Below are positions 6,925 through 15,165 of a stretch of 36,510 nucleotides of DNA, one piece after another. The notes beneath the pieces are model-generated. The model was not told where the DNA came from, did no database searches, and saw nothing but the letters and a program-made list of their open reading frames with translations. Source of the stretch: a virus; the IMG/VR virus record IMGVR_UViG_3300037296_000140, positions 1-36,510 of that record; one strand, 5' to 3'. A program made the translations under genes and the position numbers. Every line of letters starts with the position of its first letter. Within the stretch, counting starts at the first letter, position 1.

Positions 6925-8978
6925 TAGCCTGCTTCCATTTCGAGTTGATACATTAAGTCATCACCGCGCACGCCTTGGCCGTGGTTGTTCACTTCCATTT
7001 TCTCAACGTGGACGGACTTTTTAGACCCGCCAAACATGTTGCTAATAGTCTGGAATAATCCGCCCGATTCGCTGCCGCTTTGGCTTGATTCCGCACCGGG
7101 CAACACCACCGATTTATTAACCGTTTCGGCTTGGCTTTCGACCTTGCTGATTACTTCTTGTGTGCTGCTGGCGCTCATATCGATACCTGGCAACCAAGAC
7201 AGTTTATTCTTTAACCAATCGACCTTTTCACCAAGAAACGCGAATGGATCAAGAGCCGATAACCAGCCTTTAAAGTCTGTCCACCATTGTTTGATAGAGT
7301 CGAATGCTTCAAGGCTTAAATCCCACGTTGGCATGAGTGAAAGACCGCTAATCCACACTTGGAAGTCACCCCACCATTGTTTGATCGGCTCGAATAGAGA
7401 GACGTCAATAAAGCCGCCAATGCTTGAGAAAAATCGACTAACTGCCGCACTCACTTCATCCCAATAAACCACCAAGGCAACTAATGCGGCGATCAATGCG
7501 ACTACGCCAACCACAACCCAAGTTAGTGGGTTGGCAAGCAATGCGGCAGTAAATGCCCAGATAGCCGGCAAACTGGTTAAAAGTCCTGTTTTCATTGCAA
7601 GGAAAAATGCCGACACGGCAGGGCCATATAATACGAAGGCAAGCAAGGCGGTACGCATCAACCAAAGCGCGGCGGTGTAAGCCACCACAACCAATCGAGC
7701 CGCCCAAATAATTTGCCTAACGATGATAAAGCGCATGGTAAAACCGACCATAGCGAACCGTGCCATGCCGATGGCAATGTTCATCACGCCAGCAATGGCA
7801 ACAAACGCAATAAAGGCGGTAATTGCAAACCCCACCGCTTTAGTCAAATGTGGGTATTTGTCTGTCCATTTAATAATAGTGCTGGCCGCGTCGGTCATCA
7901 TGTTTATATATGGTTCGATAGATGGCAGGGCTTTTTGCCAAATCGCAATCGATACACCATCGGCAGCCTTACTAATCCTCGCAAACGGATCGATCATCTG
8001 CTTTGCCATCCATCCCGCTTTTTCCATGCCCGTTACGTCGCCCAGTTTATTAATGCTCTCCCCTAACCCATCAATATCAGTAGACATAGCCCTATAAAAA
8101 TCAGCCGCCAAGTCAGAACCGAAAGCATCAGTAATAAATTTACCTGTTGCCAAACCACCCATCCCGTCCGTTTGTGCCTTTAAAGTTCTCAATATTTCAA
8201 CTGTTGGCAAAAGCTTCCCTGACTGATCCTCAAAACTCACACCCAACTTTTCTTGGGCGTTGGCAAGACCAGCAATAAAAGCCGCATATGCAGTACCGGC
8301 TTCCGAGCCCCCCAAAGAAGATTGCAACTTACCCAACACCGCCATTTGCTCATTCATCCCTACGCCTAACTTGATATCCATCTGCCCCAAACTCGCGAAG
8401 GCTTCCGCCATTTTTGGCCCTGTTGTTTTAAACATTTGTACAGCGGTGGCAGTCTGCCCTGCGAGCATCTTTACCCAATCCCCTCTACCCATGTCGGTGG
8501 CTTCCTTTCTAAAAAAACCAAACATAGTTCCAAAATATGATGTGATATCAGCCACATTTGCTTTTGTGGCTTTCGCTAGCGTGCCCGCCGCCGTAGTAAA
8601 TTCTGGCAAATCATTACCAGACAAACCGTTTATAGCGGATTGAATGTCGTACGCGGAACGCACGTAATTGCTGGCAGATTCGCCGAATTGGATAGAGTAT
8701 TGAAGGCCAGCTTGATTTAGCCGTTTTAGCGTGTCGTCGGCGACGTCCATCGAACGCACCTCGCCCAACGCCATATTCATGTCGTTGGCAGGGTTTACCG
8801 TAGCGGCAAAGGTGGATGATGCGGCGATAAGCGCGGTAACGCCAGCGGCCATGTTCATGAAGGCTTTTCGAGATGTGGACGTCACTTGTTGAATGGTTTT
8901 CTGGATGCCTTTCATTGGCCCCGTAATTTTGTCCAACAGGCCGACGGTAAGCATTAATTTATCTAATGATGCAGACAT
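6924..8978 (-). CDS. Tail tape measure protein
   Basis: 684 aa, sets tail length and is probably ejected with the DNA. It begins MSASLDKLMLTVGLLDKITG, a usual start in P2/Mu-type tape measures, then a TMP core domain (about 60-340: SASNYVRSAYDIQSAINGL, LAKATKANVADITSYFGTMF) with regular helices. Four or five hydrophobic segments follow at about 375-510 (for example AVGFAITAFIAFVAIAGVMN and PLTWVVVGVVALIAALVALV). The end has repeated SIKQWWTDFKGWLSAL-like units. The tail is expected to be about the length of a P2-like tail, given a similar protein size (P2 gpT 815 aa, so somewhat shorter). Confidence 0.92.
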   Translation of the reverse strand: MSASLDKLMLTVGLLDKITGPMKGIQKTIQQVTSTSRKAFMNMAAGVTALIAASSTFAATVNPANDMNMALGEVRSMDVADDTLKRLNQAGLQYSIQFGESASNYVRSAYDIQSAINGLSGNDLPEFTTAAGTLAKATKANVADITSYFGTMFGFFRKEATDMGRGDWVKMLAGQTATAVQMFKTTGPKMAEAFASLGQMDIKLGVGMNEQMAVLGKLQSSLGGSEAGTAYAAFIAGLANAQEKLGVSFEDQSGKLLPTVEILRTLKAQTDGMGGLATGKFITDAFGSDLAADFYRAMSTDIDGLGESINKLGDVTGMEKAGWMAKQMIDPFARISKAADGVSIAIWQKALPSIEPYINMMTDAASTIIKWTDKYPHLTKAVGFAITAFIAFVAIAGVMNIAIGMARFAMVGFTMRFIIVRQIIWAARLVVVAYTAALWLMRTALLAFVLYGPAVSAFFLAMKTGLLTSLPAIWAFTAALLANPLTWVVVGVVALIAALVALVVYWDEVSAAVSRFFSSIGGFIDVSLFEPIKQWWGDFQVWISGLSLMPTWDLSLEAFDSIKQWWTDFKGWLSALDPFAFLGEKVDWLKNKLSWLPGIDMSASSTQEVISKVESQAETVNKSVVLPGAESSQSGSESGGLFQTISNMFGGSKKSVHVEKMEVNNHGQGVRGDDLMYQLEMEAG

Positions 8979-8996
8979 TTATCCTTACCCTCTTTT

Positions 8997-9125
8997 TTAT
9001 CCCGAAAAAGCCTTACTGATGCCGTTTGCCACAGCGGCGGTTTGTCTTTCTAACTCTCGACCTTCTAACCACAATGCACGCCCTAGATTTTCCGGCGTGT
9101 CATCTTCGTTTGGTAGGTGGCGCAT
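8997..9125 (-). CDS. Small tail assembly chaperone reading frame (-1 frame, E'-like)
   Basis: A 42-codon frame from ATG at 9125 to TAA at 8997, translated MRHLPNEDDTPENLGRALWL then EGRELERQTAAVANGISKAF. It lies between the chaperone gene and the tape measure, exactly where P2 has E'. The same frame is open upstream to 9206, and the extra residues (RGKDANEFCKFIERNGFEQL then VTLR) read like protein and lead into the ATG without a stop. This suggests the frame is mainly made as a -1 fusion to the upstream gene, not from its own ATG. See the entry covering 8997-9460. Confidence 0.75.
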   Translation of the reverse strand: MRHLPNEDDTPENLGRALWLEGRELERQTAAVANGISKAFSG

Positions 9126-9460
9126 TCTTAATGTTACGAGTTGCTCAAATCCATTTCTTTCGATGAACTTGCAGAACTCGTTTGCGTCTTTACCACGGTA
9201 GGTAAATCACTGGTAAATTCTTCTGTGATAACACCAACAACACCCATAACCAAAGTCGCCTTCGGCTGGTTTTCTTCGTTTGTCAGCAATCTTTTTAACT
9301 GTGCGTGCTGCTCATTTTCGACTGTTGAAGACAGTAAATTGTAAGCAGGCAACACGGCTTTTCCGCTCGAAATGCTATCCACAAATTTGTTGTAATCTTT
9401 ATCTGTTACGTTAAACGTAAAATCCACTGTTCCGACTGTTACTAAAATTAATTGAGCCAT
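8997..9460 (-). CDS. Tail assembly chaperone, predicted -1 frameshift fusion
   Basis: Predicted product of 154 aa: 91 residues from the 9460 start, then the -1 frame. The likely slip site is an A-AAG tetramer at 9191-9188 (codons GTA AAG), after which the -1 frame reads DANEFCKFIERNGFEQLVTL into the small frame. The -1 frame is open from 9206 to its stop at 8997, and the zero-frame gene runs another 18 codons past the slip to its stop at 9134. Two-form chaperones of this type (lambda G/GT, P2 E/E+E') are general in long-tailed phages just before the tape measure. The position of the slip is inferred. Confidence 0.65.
9134..9460 (-). CDS. Phage tail assembly chaperone (zero-frame product)
   Basis: 108 aa, begins MAQLILVTVGTVDFTFNVTD. 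Small protein upstream of the tape measure gene, in the place of P2 gpE, belonging by pattern to the putative tail assembly chaperone group seen in marine P2-like phages. The last 18 residues (after the proposed slip site) are Ser/Thr-rich and look non-conserved, which fits a zero-frame tail that is replaced in the frameshifted form. It would coat the tape measure and recruit tail tube protein. Confidence 0.75.
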   Translation of the reverse strand: MAQLILVTVGTVDFTFNVTDKDYNKFVDSISSGKAVLPAYNLLSSTVENEQHAQLKRLLTNEENQPKATLVMGVVGVITEEFTSDLPTVVKTQTSSASSSKEMDLSNS

Positions 9461-9470
9461 GTTTATTCCC

Positions 9471-9710
9471 CTATTTTCTATCGTAAAATTGCTTAAACAG
9501 GTCGTCCATTTTTCTTTCTAAACGCCCCGCTATCTCATTAATTTCATTTTTATGAGCGTACTTTTCTGCCGCATCTAGTTTGTGCTGCATCAAGTCACGC
9601 TCATTACTTGCCGTTCGCTGAAACAGAAATATAAGAAAAGCCACAAGCCCACTTGTAATCGCTGACAACACAAACATTGCAATAGTCAAAGCCGCTTGTG
9701 ACAGTTCCAT
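9471..9710 (-). CDS. Small membrane protein in the lysis region
   Basis: 79 aa. A single membrane segment (about residues 8-32, LTIAMFVLSAITSGLVAFLI) is followed by a charged helix with coiled-coil character (RDLMQHKLDAAEKYAHKNEI then NEIAGRLERKMDDL). It lies directly downstream of the holin. A short anchor with an extended coiled coil is the layout of an inner-membrane spanin (Rz) or of an XhlA-type lysis accessory protein, but no Rz1-like lipoprotein is visible inside or next to it. The function is therefore open; role in lysis is only suggested by place. Confidence 0.6.
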   Translation of the reverse strand: MELSQAALTIAMFVLSAITSGLVAFLIFLFQRTASNERDLMQHKLDAAEKYAHKNEINEIAGRLERKMDDLFKQFYDRK

Positions 9711-9721
9711 AAGTTGTCCTT

Positions 9722-10282
9722 TTATTTGCGTAAAAAACTCATCACGCCACCGACCACGTCAGCAATAGGCTGACCCGTTGCCGCTGCATACCTAGCCTGT
9801 TTCTCTTTGGTTCTCATACCAAAGTAAGCTCGCAATAGCGCGGTTGGTGTGCCCAACAGGACCAACATGAGTTCCCAACTTTCTTTCAGCTCCTTTAGCA
9901 TCTCTGTGTTTTTCATCACGACAGAAACAAACCAAATAATCATCATCCCTATAACAGCAATAACCACCGTCCACGCCATCATATAGGCTATTTTTGGCCG
10001 CATATTTGCCGTTGGTATTTCTGCTGAAACCATTGCTTGAAGCTTATCTACAGAGGCATGTATTTCTGCCATCTCCACTTCAAACTGCTTTTCAATTGCC
10101 ACTTGTTGGCTTTCACTTAAACCGTTGTAAGCATTCAGCACGTCTTGCCCTGTAGATGTTTTTAAATCTAGTTTTTTGTCATCAGGCAAAAGCGCGTTTA
10201 CTGTTTTTGCCGCCGCCGCCACACCTGGCACAAAAGCACCAACCACATCTAACGCGCCACTTAAAAAAGATTTAATGCTCAT
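9722..10282 (-). CDS. Holin, three-TM type
   Basis: 186 aa from the ATG at 10282; the preceding TTG at 10285 is an unlikely start. It shows the pattern of the 3TM holin family: helix FLSGALDVVGAFVPGVAAAA at the N-terminus, a soluble helical part with LSESQQVAIEKQFEVEMAEI, a strong membrane segment about 103-124 (MAWTVVIAVIGMMIIWFVSV) and a further hydrophobic helix about 137-155 (WELMLVLLGTPTALLRAYFG). The start overlaps the amidase stop by one base (TGATG). It would make the pore that lets the amidase reach the wall. Confidence 0.8.
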   Translation of the reverse strand: MSIKSFLSGALDVVGAFVPGVAAAAKTVNALLPDDKKLDLKTSTGQDVLNAYNGLSESQQVAIEKQFEVEMAEIHASVDKLQAMVSAEIPTANMRPKIAYMMAWTVVIAVIGMMIIWFVSVVMKNTEMLKELKESWELMLVLLGTPTALLRAYFGMRTKEKQARYAAATGQPIADVVGGVMSFLRK

Positions 10283-10683
10283 CAATCAATATTCCTTTTC
10301 AGCACTTCCGCCCACCACGCTTTCACGTCAAAATTTGGACAGGTTTTGTGTGTGTTCAAATCACAATGGCCGACTATTTGCGCGTCTGGATATTCCGCAT
10401 GCAAAGCTAAAAACAAGCCTTCTAATGAACGCATTTGTTCGTCAGTAAATTTGTCTTTACCGATCAAACAGACACCCAGTGATTCATGGTTATACGGATC
10501 AGCGTGCGCGCCCTGCCAATACATAGGGCGACCCGCTTCAATGTTTCCGTCCAGCTTAATAACAGCGTGGTATCCGATCCCATCCCAGCCGCGCTCTTGG
10601 TGCCAACGGTGAATATCCGCCGCCGTGGTTTCACGACCATTTGGCGAATCAGAACAATGAACCACTAGGTATTTAATGTTCAT
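10282..10683 (-). CDS. N-acetylmuramoyl-L-alanine amidase (endolysin, T7 lysozyme-like)
   Basis: 133 aa, amidase_2 family, cuts the amide between N-acetylmuramic acid and L-Ala in peptidoglycan. The zinc ligands by comparison with T7 lysozyme are His9 (VVHCSDSP), His106 (VGHCDLN) and Cys115 (HKTCPNF); Tyr38 (IGYHAVI) and Lys113 match the catalytic Tyr and Lys. The length fits a stand-alone catalytic domain without a cell-wall binding module. There is no signal peptide, so it depends on the holin next to it. It follows the tail tube gene with no intergenic space. Confidence 0.92.
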   Translation of the reverse strand: MNIKYLVVHCSDSPNGRETTAADIHRWHQERGWDGIGYHAVIKLDGNIEAGRPMYWQGAHADPYNHESLGVCLIGKDKFTDEQMRSLEGLFLALHAEYPDAQIVGHCDLNTHKTCPNFDVKAWWAEVLKRNID

Positions 10684-11142
10684 TTACAGCCCCAATGTCT
10701 CTAAATGATCTTGATCCAAGTACGGTACGCCGTTGATTTCGACGAAACGTGAATCTGTCACTTTGTACGGAATAGTATGTTCCAATTTGTCGCCGCCATC
10801 ACCTGCCGCATCAATCAATTTTGAAACGCTCAACTTGCAACCGTAAGCCGCTGTTTTCAGTTTCTGGTTTACTGTTTGACCCAAACTGATAATGTCGAAC
10901 GCTGGCAATTGCTGGTATGAGCCAACCTTGCGCGCTTCTTCAATGATTCGATTAAAGTTTTCTGTATCCACGGTGATTTCACCGCTTGCCCCTGTCACGC
11001 CATTAACAAACCCGTTCGCAACACCGCGCGTGGTGGTTTCTTTCATGCCGTCTTCAATGTTCAAAGTGAACTGTTTTACGTTGATCAATGCCGTGCCCAA
11101 AGACACGTTTACATCCATTCCCGAAATATGATGCGTGCTCAT
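10684..11142 (-). CDS. Tail tube protein (DUF2597-type)
   Basis: 152 aa. In the P2 FI-FII order it directly follows the sheath (3-bp gap). It begins MSTHHISGMDVNVSLGTALI and shows the alternating beta pattern of a tail tube protein, with TTTRGVANGFVNGVTGASGE and EITVDTENFNRIIEEARKVG. Related proteins are annotated DUF2597 in marine phages. It would stack in hexamers as the inner tube inside the sheath. Assignment is by family pattern and neighbours; it is not close to P2 gpFII. Confidence 0.75.
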   Translation of the reverse strand: MSTHHISGMDVNVSLGTALINVKQFTLNIEDGMKETTTRGVANGFVNGVTGASGEITVDTENFNRIIEEARKVGSYQQLPAFDIISLGQTVNQKLKTAAYGCKLSVSKLIDAAGDGGDKLEHTIPYKVTDSRFVEINGVPYLDQDHLETLGL

Positions 11143-11145
11143 GCT

Positions 11146-12255
11146 CTACACTCCGTTACTTAGTTCTAAGGCCACGGTCGCTTCAATCGCTTTCGGGCAG
11201 TTGTAAGGACGAATCAATAAAGACACGGCCACATTCGTTCGCGTTTTCCACGTAATAACGACGTCACCATCAAGTGGCTTTTTCACATCACCTGGCTTAG
11301 TAATTCTGTTAATGGTTGTGGTCTTGCTGCGATCAATCAGCGGGCGCATAAAGTAGGTTTCGTTCGCGGCAATAGATGCCGGCGTACTGTTAAGCTCACG
11401 ATCACCCACTTTTTTGATGGCTAAAATACGGATCTCACGCTTACACACGTTGACCACTCGGCAGTTTTCAATCACCGCAAAGTCACTGGCTTCTGGGGCG
11501 AGCGTCATACCGTCGCTGCAATAGATACCGGCGTAATCCGCATAGACTTGTGGCACTGTGCCGCGAGCATCGTTTAATGCTTTGGCATGGCTCATATTGA
11601 AAGTAATACCGCTTTTATCCACGGGTAATGTGGACAACCCGACGACGGCACCTGATGCGGTCCGCATGGGCGTATCGGCAATGGATTGGTCTTCATGGCA
11701 TAAACGGCCGCAATACGTACCCAGCCAACCGGCGAATACTTGCGGAACCAATGACAAATAAGGCGCCGCAACGCCGTCTTGTAACGTCTCAAACGCGGCA
11801 ATAAAATCCGCCCAGTCCTGTGTTACCGTATCAATAGCAGCGGTGACGGCGATCATGTGCAAATATCGCCCATATTCATTTTCGGCACTGGTAACAGCCA
11901 CGTTCATGGCGTCCAGTTCGGCTTGCACGGTGACCGCGTCGGTAATAACGACCATTTCACACACTAGGTTTTGCGCAATGGCAGTATCAAATGCGACCGA
12001 CCATGTGCCCGCTGCTGCTTGCGGCATGGCGATACAGGTCCAATTAGTTCCCGCGTTATTACGCGCCCACTCAATACAGGTTTTTAATTTGCTTGGTGGA
12101 ATGCCAAGCACTTCATCCAAGTTTGTGGTTTGGTCGATGTTTTGAACCGTTCCGGCGTTCTTACCCGCCGCCCCAATGAACAAGAATTGCTTTTCTACCG
12201 TGGTAAAATCGCCCTGCCCGCTGTCTGTGCTGCTAACGCTTACGCTGCCTAACAT
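11146..12255 (-). CDS. Tail sheath protein (DUF2586-type)
   Basis: 369 aa from the ATG at 12255 (MLGSVSVSSTDSGQGDFTTV), preceded by an AGGCAGG-like ribosome site. The frame is open for 21 further codons that read as basic sequence inside the upstream gene and are not likely translated. Pattern: N-terminal domain with QFLFIGAAGKNAGTVQNI, central variable part, and a C-terminal domain with VVNVCKREIRILAIKK and NETYFMRPLIDRS, as in contractile sheath proteins. It is shorter than P2 gpFI (396 aa) but fits the DUF2586 group. Confidence 0.82.
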   Translation of the reverse strand: MLGSVSVSSTDSGQGDFTTVEKQFLFIGAAGKNAGTVQNIDQTTNLDEVLGIPPSKLKTCIEWARNNAGTNWTCIAMPQAAAGTWSVAFDTAIAQNLVCEMVVITDAVTVQAELDAMNVAVTSAENEYGRYLHMIAVTAAIDTVTQDWADFIAAFETLQDGVAAPYLSLVPQVFAGWLGTYCGRLCHEDQSIADTPMRTASGAVVGLSTLPVDKSGITFNMSHAKALNDARGTVPQVYADYAGIYCSDGMTLAPEASDFAVIENCRVVNVCKREIRILAIKKVGDRELNSTPASIAANETYFMRPLIDRSKTTTINRITKPGDVKKPLDGDVVITWKTRTNVAVSLLIRPYNCPKAIEATVALELSNGV

Positions 12256-12260
12256 ATTAT

Positions 12261-12935
12261 TTACCTGCCTTTTCCTAATTCGTTTTTCACGACGTCGAAC
12301 GCCATTTGTTTGACCCATTTCGCGTCATTTGAGAAGAATTCACGCGCGGGCAGATTCACTTGCCAACTCTGCTTCCCTTTTCGCTTATTATTCAATTCGT
12401 ACAACATGCCAAGCGCTTGCAGCTTGGTTAAATTTTCCATGATGTATTGACGGCTTATTTTTTTTCGTTTGCCGTCGCGCCTTCTATATGTTCCCCAACC
12501 CAATCGCAAAATGGCGTTTGCCTGCGCTTGGGTTGCCGGTTCACTTCGCCAATTTTCCTTTTGCTGCGCGCTCATTTTTTTGGCTTTTATGGTTTGCGTT
12601 TGACCTTCTTGATGCACCCGCGCCATTTTGCCCATCATGTCGTTTTTAAAACCGACGGTGACAGATAAACCACGCGTTCTTTGGCGAATATTCGAACCCT
12701 TAACAAAGCCGCTTAACATTTGGCCTTTTCGAGTTCGCTCTTTTCTTCGCCCTTTGAAACCCTTACCGTTCACGCTTCTTTGCTGCTTTACGTTTTTACG
12801 GGATTGCTTTTTTATTTCTCTGCCCATTTGCCCAAGCGCACGTTTTCGTCTTTCCTTGGGTAATGTCATTAACTTTAATTCAGCACTAAATGCTGTTTCT
12901 CCAGACCAAAAGGCGCTTAACCCGCTCTTACTCAT
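12261..12935 (-). CDS. Virion morphogenesis protein (gpS-like)
   Basis: 224 aa, phage virion morphogenesis family, needed to complete and join the tail in P2. It is strongly basic, with RRKRALGQMGREIKKQSRKN at 30-50, a conserved GFKGRRKERTRKGQML stretch, and a HQEGQTQTIK motif. The C-terminus has AREFFSNDAKWVKQMAFDVV, a family signature. The order is L-R-S-sheath as in P2 (L-X-lysis-R-S, but here the lysis genes lie downstream of the tube). Its start lies 8 bp inside the preceding gene. Confidence 0.82.
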   Translation of the reverse strand: MSKSGLSAFWSGETAFSAELKLMTLPKERRKRALGQMGREIKKQSRKNVKQQRSVNGKGFKGRRKERTRKGQMLSGFVKGSNIRQRTRGLSVTVGFKNDMMGKMARVHQEGQTQTIKAKKMSAQQKENWRSEPATQAQANAILRLGWGTYRRRDGKRKKISRQYIMENLTKLQALGMLYELNNKRKGKQSWQVNLPAREFFSNDAKWVKQMAFDVVKNELGKGR

Positions 12936-13383
12936 TTTGGTTTTCTAGATCGAATGATTCCGCGATGTCATGATCTGGTGCGTCCAATCGCCACGTTTTT
13001 CCGAAGTACTCAATGTCGCCGTTTTCGTCTTCCGTGATGTAAACGTCTTCTTCAAAATTCAGTGCTATTTCAATGTCTGCGATCTCATAATCCATGAGGT
13101 CACAAGTAATTCTTGGCTCTCTGTCTTTCATGTCGCTGCGGTCATCGTTATCCGCTAACCACGTAATCAAACGCGCGTGCAATATCTCAAATGGGTATTT
13201 GCAAAAGGCGTAATCTTCAATCGAATACACCGCCCGATAAGTCATGGTGCAAAGCAATACGCGGTTGCCTTCCATTTTCCCCCGCAATACCTGTTCTATT
13301 TCTTCCGCCCATGCGTCTAATTTTTCCGAATGAAAGTAATCAGTACTCTCTAAAAACTTCCGTAGTGCAGCGATCTTTTTCAT
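12928..13383 (-). CDS. Tail completion protein (gpR-like)
   Basis: 151 aa. It begins MKKIAALRKFLESTDYFHSE and contains YPFEILHARLITWLADNDDR, close to the pattern of P2 gpR (VNALLARLMVWLNEHDPDR-type helix). The C-terminal part is acidic with many Asp and Glu. Position between gpL (ATGA overlap at 13380-13383) and gpS (8-bp overlap) supports the call. gpR-like proteins finish the head-proximal end of the tail. Confidence 0.8.
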   Translation of the reverse strand: MKKIAALRKFLESTDYFHSEKLDAWAEEIEQVLRGKMEGNRVLLCTMTYRAVYSIEDYAFCKYPFEILHARLITWLADNDDRSDMKDREPRITCDLMDYEIADIEIALNFEEDVYITEDENGDIEYFGKTWRLDAPDHDIAESFDLENQNE

Positions 13384-13889
13384 ATAATCGACGCTCTAAA
13401 ACCGTCAGCAAATTGGCGGCGTTTTTCTGGTAATGCGCCGTTATCCGTGGCCACTTTTAAGATGCGTTTGCTTAGCATGTCGATGCAGCTTTGCGCTTCG
13501 CCTTTCCATTCCGTCACAATCATTTCGTTACGTTCGCCCTGTATTTCTGCAGCCGCTTTGCGGTTGATGGTTTCGAAATACTTGATCAATCCAGACCGCG
13601 CCCAGTGCATGACAGCGGCTTTGTAAACGTCCACCAATTCCGCTTCGAACGCCTCTAGTGTTTCCGCGACGATCACGCTTTTCAGAATCAAAACGAAGTC
13701 AGTTAACTCTTCGTTTACATGGCGTATTGCACCCGTTAATTCGTAAACCAATGGCGCTTCGTTGTATTCACCTGGCAAGCGGTAATTGTCGATAAACGCT
13801 TGTAGTTCAATATCAGGGAAGAACGGGCGCGGGTTGGTAATCACCGTGGCCGTTGTCGTGCTGGCGGTTGTTTTACCGTTTAAACTCAC
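13380..13889 (-). CDS. Head completion protein (gpL-like)
   Basis: 169 aa with a GTG start at 13889 preceded by a clear AGGAG ribosome site 7 bp upstream. P2 gpL family: PRPFFPDIELQAFIDNYRLP at the N-terminus (P2 has a similar WPDIDLNDFRDRMRL-like stretch), LTGAIRHVNEELTDF in the middle and MLSKRILKVATDNGALPEKR near the C-terminus. gpL closes the portal after packaging so that the tail can join. Confidence 0.82.
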   Translation of the reverse strand: MSLNGKTTASTTTATVITNPRPFFPDIELQAFIDNYRLPGEYNEAPLVYELTGAIRHVNEELTDFVLILKSVIVAETLEAFEAELVDVYKAAVMHWARSGLIKYFETINRKAAAEIQGERNEMIVTEWKGEAQSCIDMLSKRILKVATDNGALPEKRRQFADGFRASII

Positions 13890-13996
13890 GTTTCTTACTC
13901 CTGATATTTGTTATGGAACACATCACAAGCGGCTTATGGTCATCGCCATAAAATGACTACGCCAAAGCCGTTGTGTGTGCCACCTGGGGGAGCCCG
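13890..13996. other. 107-bp gap between gpM-like and gpL-like genes
   Basis: No ORF of convincing length is found here on either strand. The only structure noted is a short palindromic stretch around 13935-13955 (cttatggtcatcgccataa). Unlike the other joints of this operon, which overlap or nearly touch, this one is open and may hold a processing or weak terminator signal. Nothing firmer can be said. Confidence 0.4.
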
Positions 13997-15091
13997 TTAA
14001 GATTCTTTTACTTTTTTAGCCACACTTGCCTGTAACTTTTCCATTTTCTTTTTTACGCCTGCCGCGCTATTCAATAACATGGCTTTTTCAAAGGCACTTA
14101 ATGCCGCCTCCTCTTCGCCTAGCACTTCCAAATGCTTGCCGTGCATGGCGTACATTTTCCCGTGGACAATGTCTGATAATTTCCATTTCTCCGACTCAAT
14201 CGTTTTAATTAAGTCATCCAAATACGGCCCCGCGCTTTTATTCGCTTCCAACTTAGCCTTTGCCCAGTCGTACATTTGGTCACAAATAAAGGTTTCTATG
14301 CTGGAGCTAAAACGCGTCGGCATGTTGTGAATTTTTTGCTTAGCAAGGTGCAATGCTAATGGCAACGCGCGGGGAATATCGCCCAAGTCAAACAACCAAA
14401 TCATGAACCACACCGCCACGATGTTTGGGTATTTCGCGGCGCTTTGTACGTAGCCATTTACAAACGCTTCTAGCTTTACAATGGCTTCTGCTTTGTAGGC
14501 TTTGCGGTCTTCGATGTCTTCGACGTTTAGCATTTCGTCAATGCTGGCCGCTAAAATCGCTTTGTTCGTTTCAAGCTCTGGATTGCCGATAAATTCGGAA
14601 TCGTCTTGCAACTTGTCTTTGATTTTTTGAACGCCGTTTTCGACCCAATCCATACGGTCGTCTAAGTCGCTAACGTTAATTTTTACGCTGCCTAGGTCGT
14701 CGCTTAATTCGTCAACCGTTCCGGCCAATTCGTCGGTTTTTTCACCTTGGCTTTCTACGTCGGCTTTCAAGTCATCAACGGAACTTTCCACGCCATCCAC
14801 TTGGTGCTCCAAGTCGTCTAGCTTTTCGCTTTCTGGATTTTTAGTCTCTGCTTTGGCCTTTTCGGCTTCTGCTTTTTCGGCTTCTGCCTTGGCTATCGCT
14901 TTTTCGGTTTCTGCTTTTTCCGCTTCTGCCTTGGCTTTGGCTTTTTCTGCCTTTTTACTCATTAGCTTTTGCTGCACTTTTGATAAAACAGGCGCCTCAT
15001 CCTTACCACTTTTATTGGCTGGCTTGGCCGCTTGATTCTGCGCGTTTATCAATGCTATTCGTTCCAATCGACGTTTTTTAATCAGGCTCAT
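13997..15091 (-). CDS. Terminase small subunit (gpM-like) with long coiled-coil insertion
   Basis: 364 aa from ATG at 15091. A GTG at 15127 in frame adds 12 residues (VSLIKPIQMDKS), and ATG 15103 also exists; the choice is not certain. The C-terminal half matches P2 gpM: VAVWFMIWLFDLGDIPRALP corresponds to its LWRLDTGDI region and AGVKKKMEKL to its C-terminal helix. P2 gpM is 247 aa. Here about 120 residues are inserted: an AEAEKAE/KAKAE low-complexity stretch (codons 57-95 of the longest frame) followed by a heptad-like LDDLEHQVDGVESSVDDLKA / TDELAGTVDELSDDL coiled coil to about 175. It binds the packaging site and regulates the ATPase at 17312. Confidence 0.85.
   Translation of the reverse strand: MSLIKKRRLERIALINAQNQAAKPANKSGKDEAPVLSKVQQKLMSKKAEKAKAKAEAEKAETEKAIAKAEAEKAEAEKAKAETKNPESEKLDDLEHQVDGVESSVDDLKADVESQGEKTDELAGTVDELSDDLGSVKINVSDLDDRMDWVENGVQKIKDKLQDDSEFIGNPELETNKAILAASIDEMLNVEDIEDRKAYKAEAIVKLEAFVNGYVQSAAKYPNIVAVWFMIWLFDLGDIPRALPLALHLAKQKIHNMPTRFSSSIETFICDQMYDWAKAKLEANKSAGPYLDDLIKTIESEKWKLSDIVHGKMYAMHGKHLEVLGEEEAALSAFEKAMLLNSAAGVKKKMEKLQASVAKKVKES
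14846..14952 (-). repeat. Imperfect short tandem repeat inside the small terminase gene
   Basis: A roughly 18-bp unit (gcttctgctttttcggctt) recurs with variations about five to six times, encoding AKAEAEKAE-type helix repeats. It accounts for the low-complexity part of the coiled-coil insertion and suggests growth by replication slippage. Confidence 0.7.
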
Positions 15092-15165
15092 GCTCTTGTC
15101 CATTTGTATGGGTTTAATCAATGACACTCATGTTCAAGCGAATGCCATTTGTTAAACCTATTGGT

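Noticed and set aside
7713-8643. Plus-strand ORFs of 117-127 codons inside the tape measure gene
   Set aside because: They are antisense to a clear tape measure protein, have no ribosome sites, and their composition mirrors the opposite strand.
14846-14952. Tandem repeats considered as CRISPR or a regulatory array
   Set aside because: They lie in frame in a gene and encode an AEAEKAE helix repeat with no spacers.
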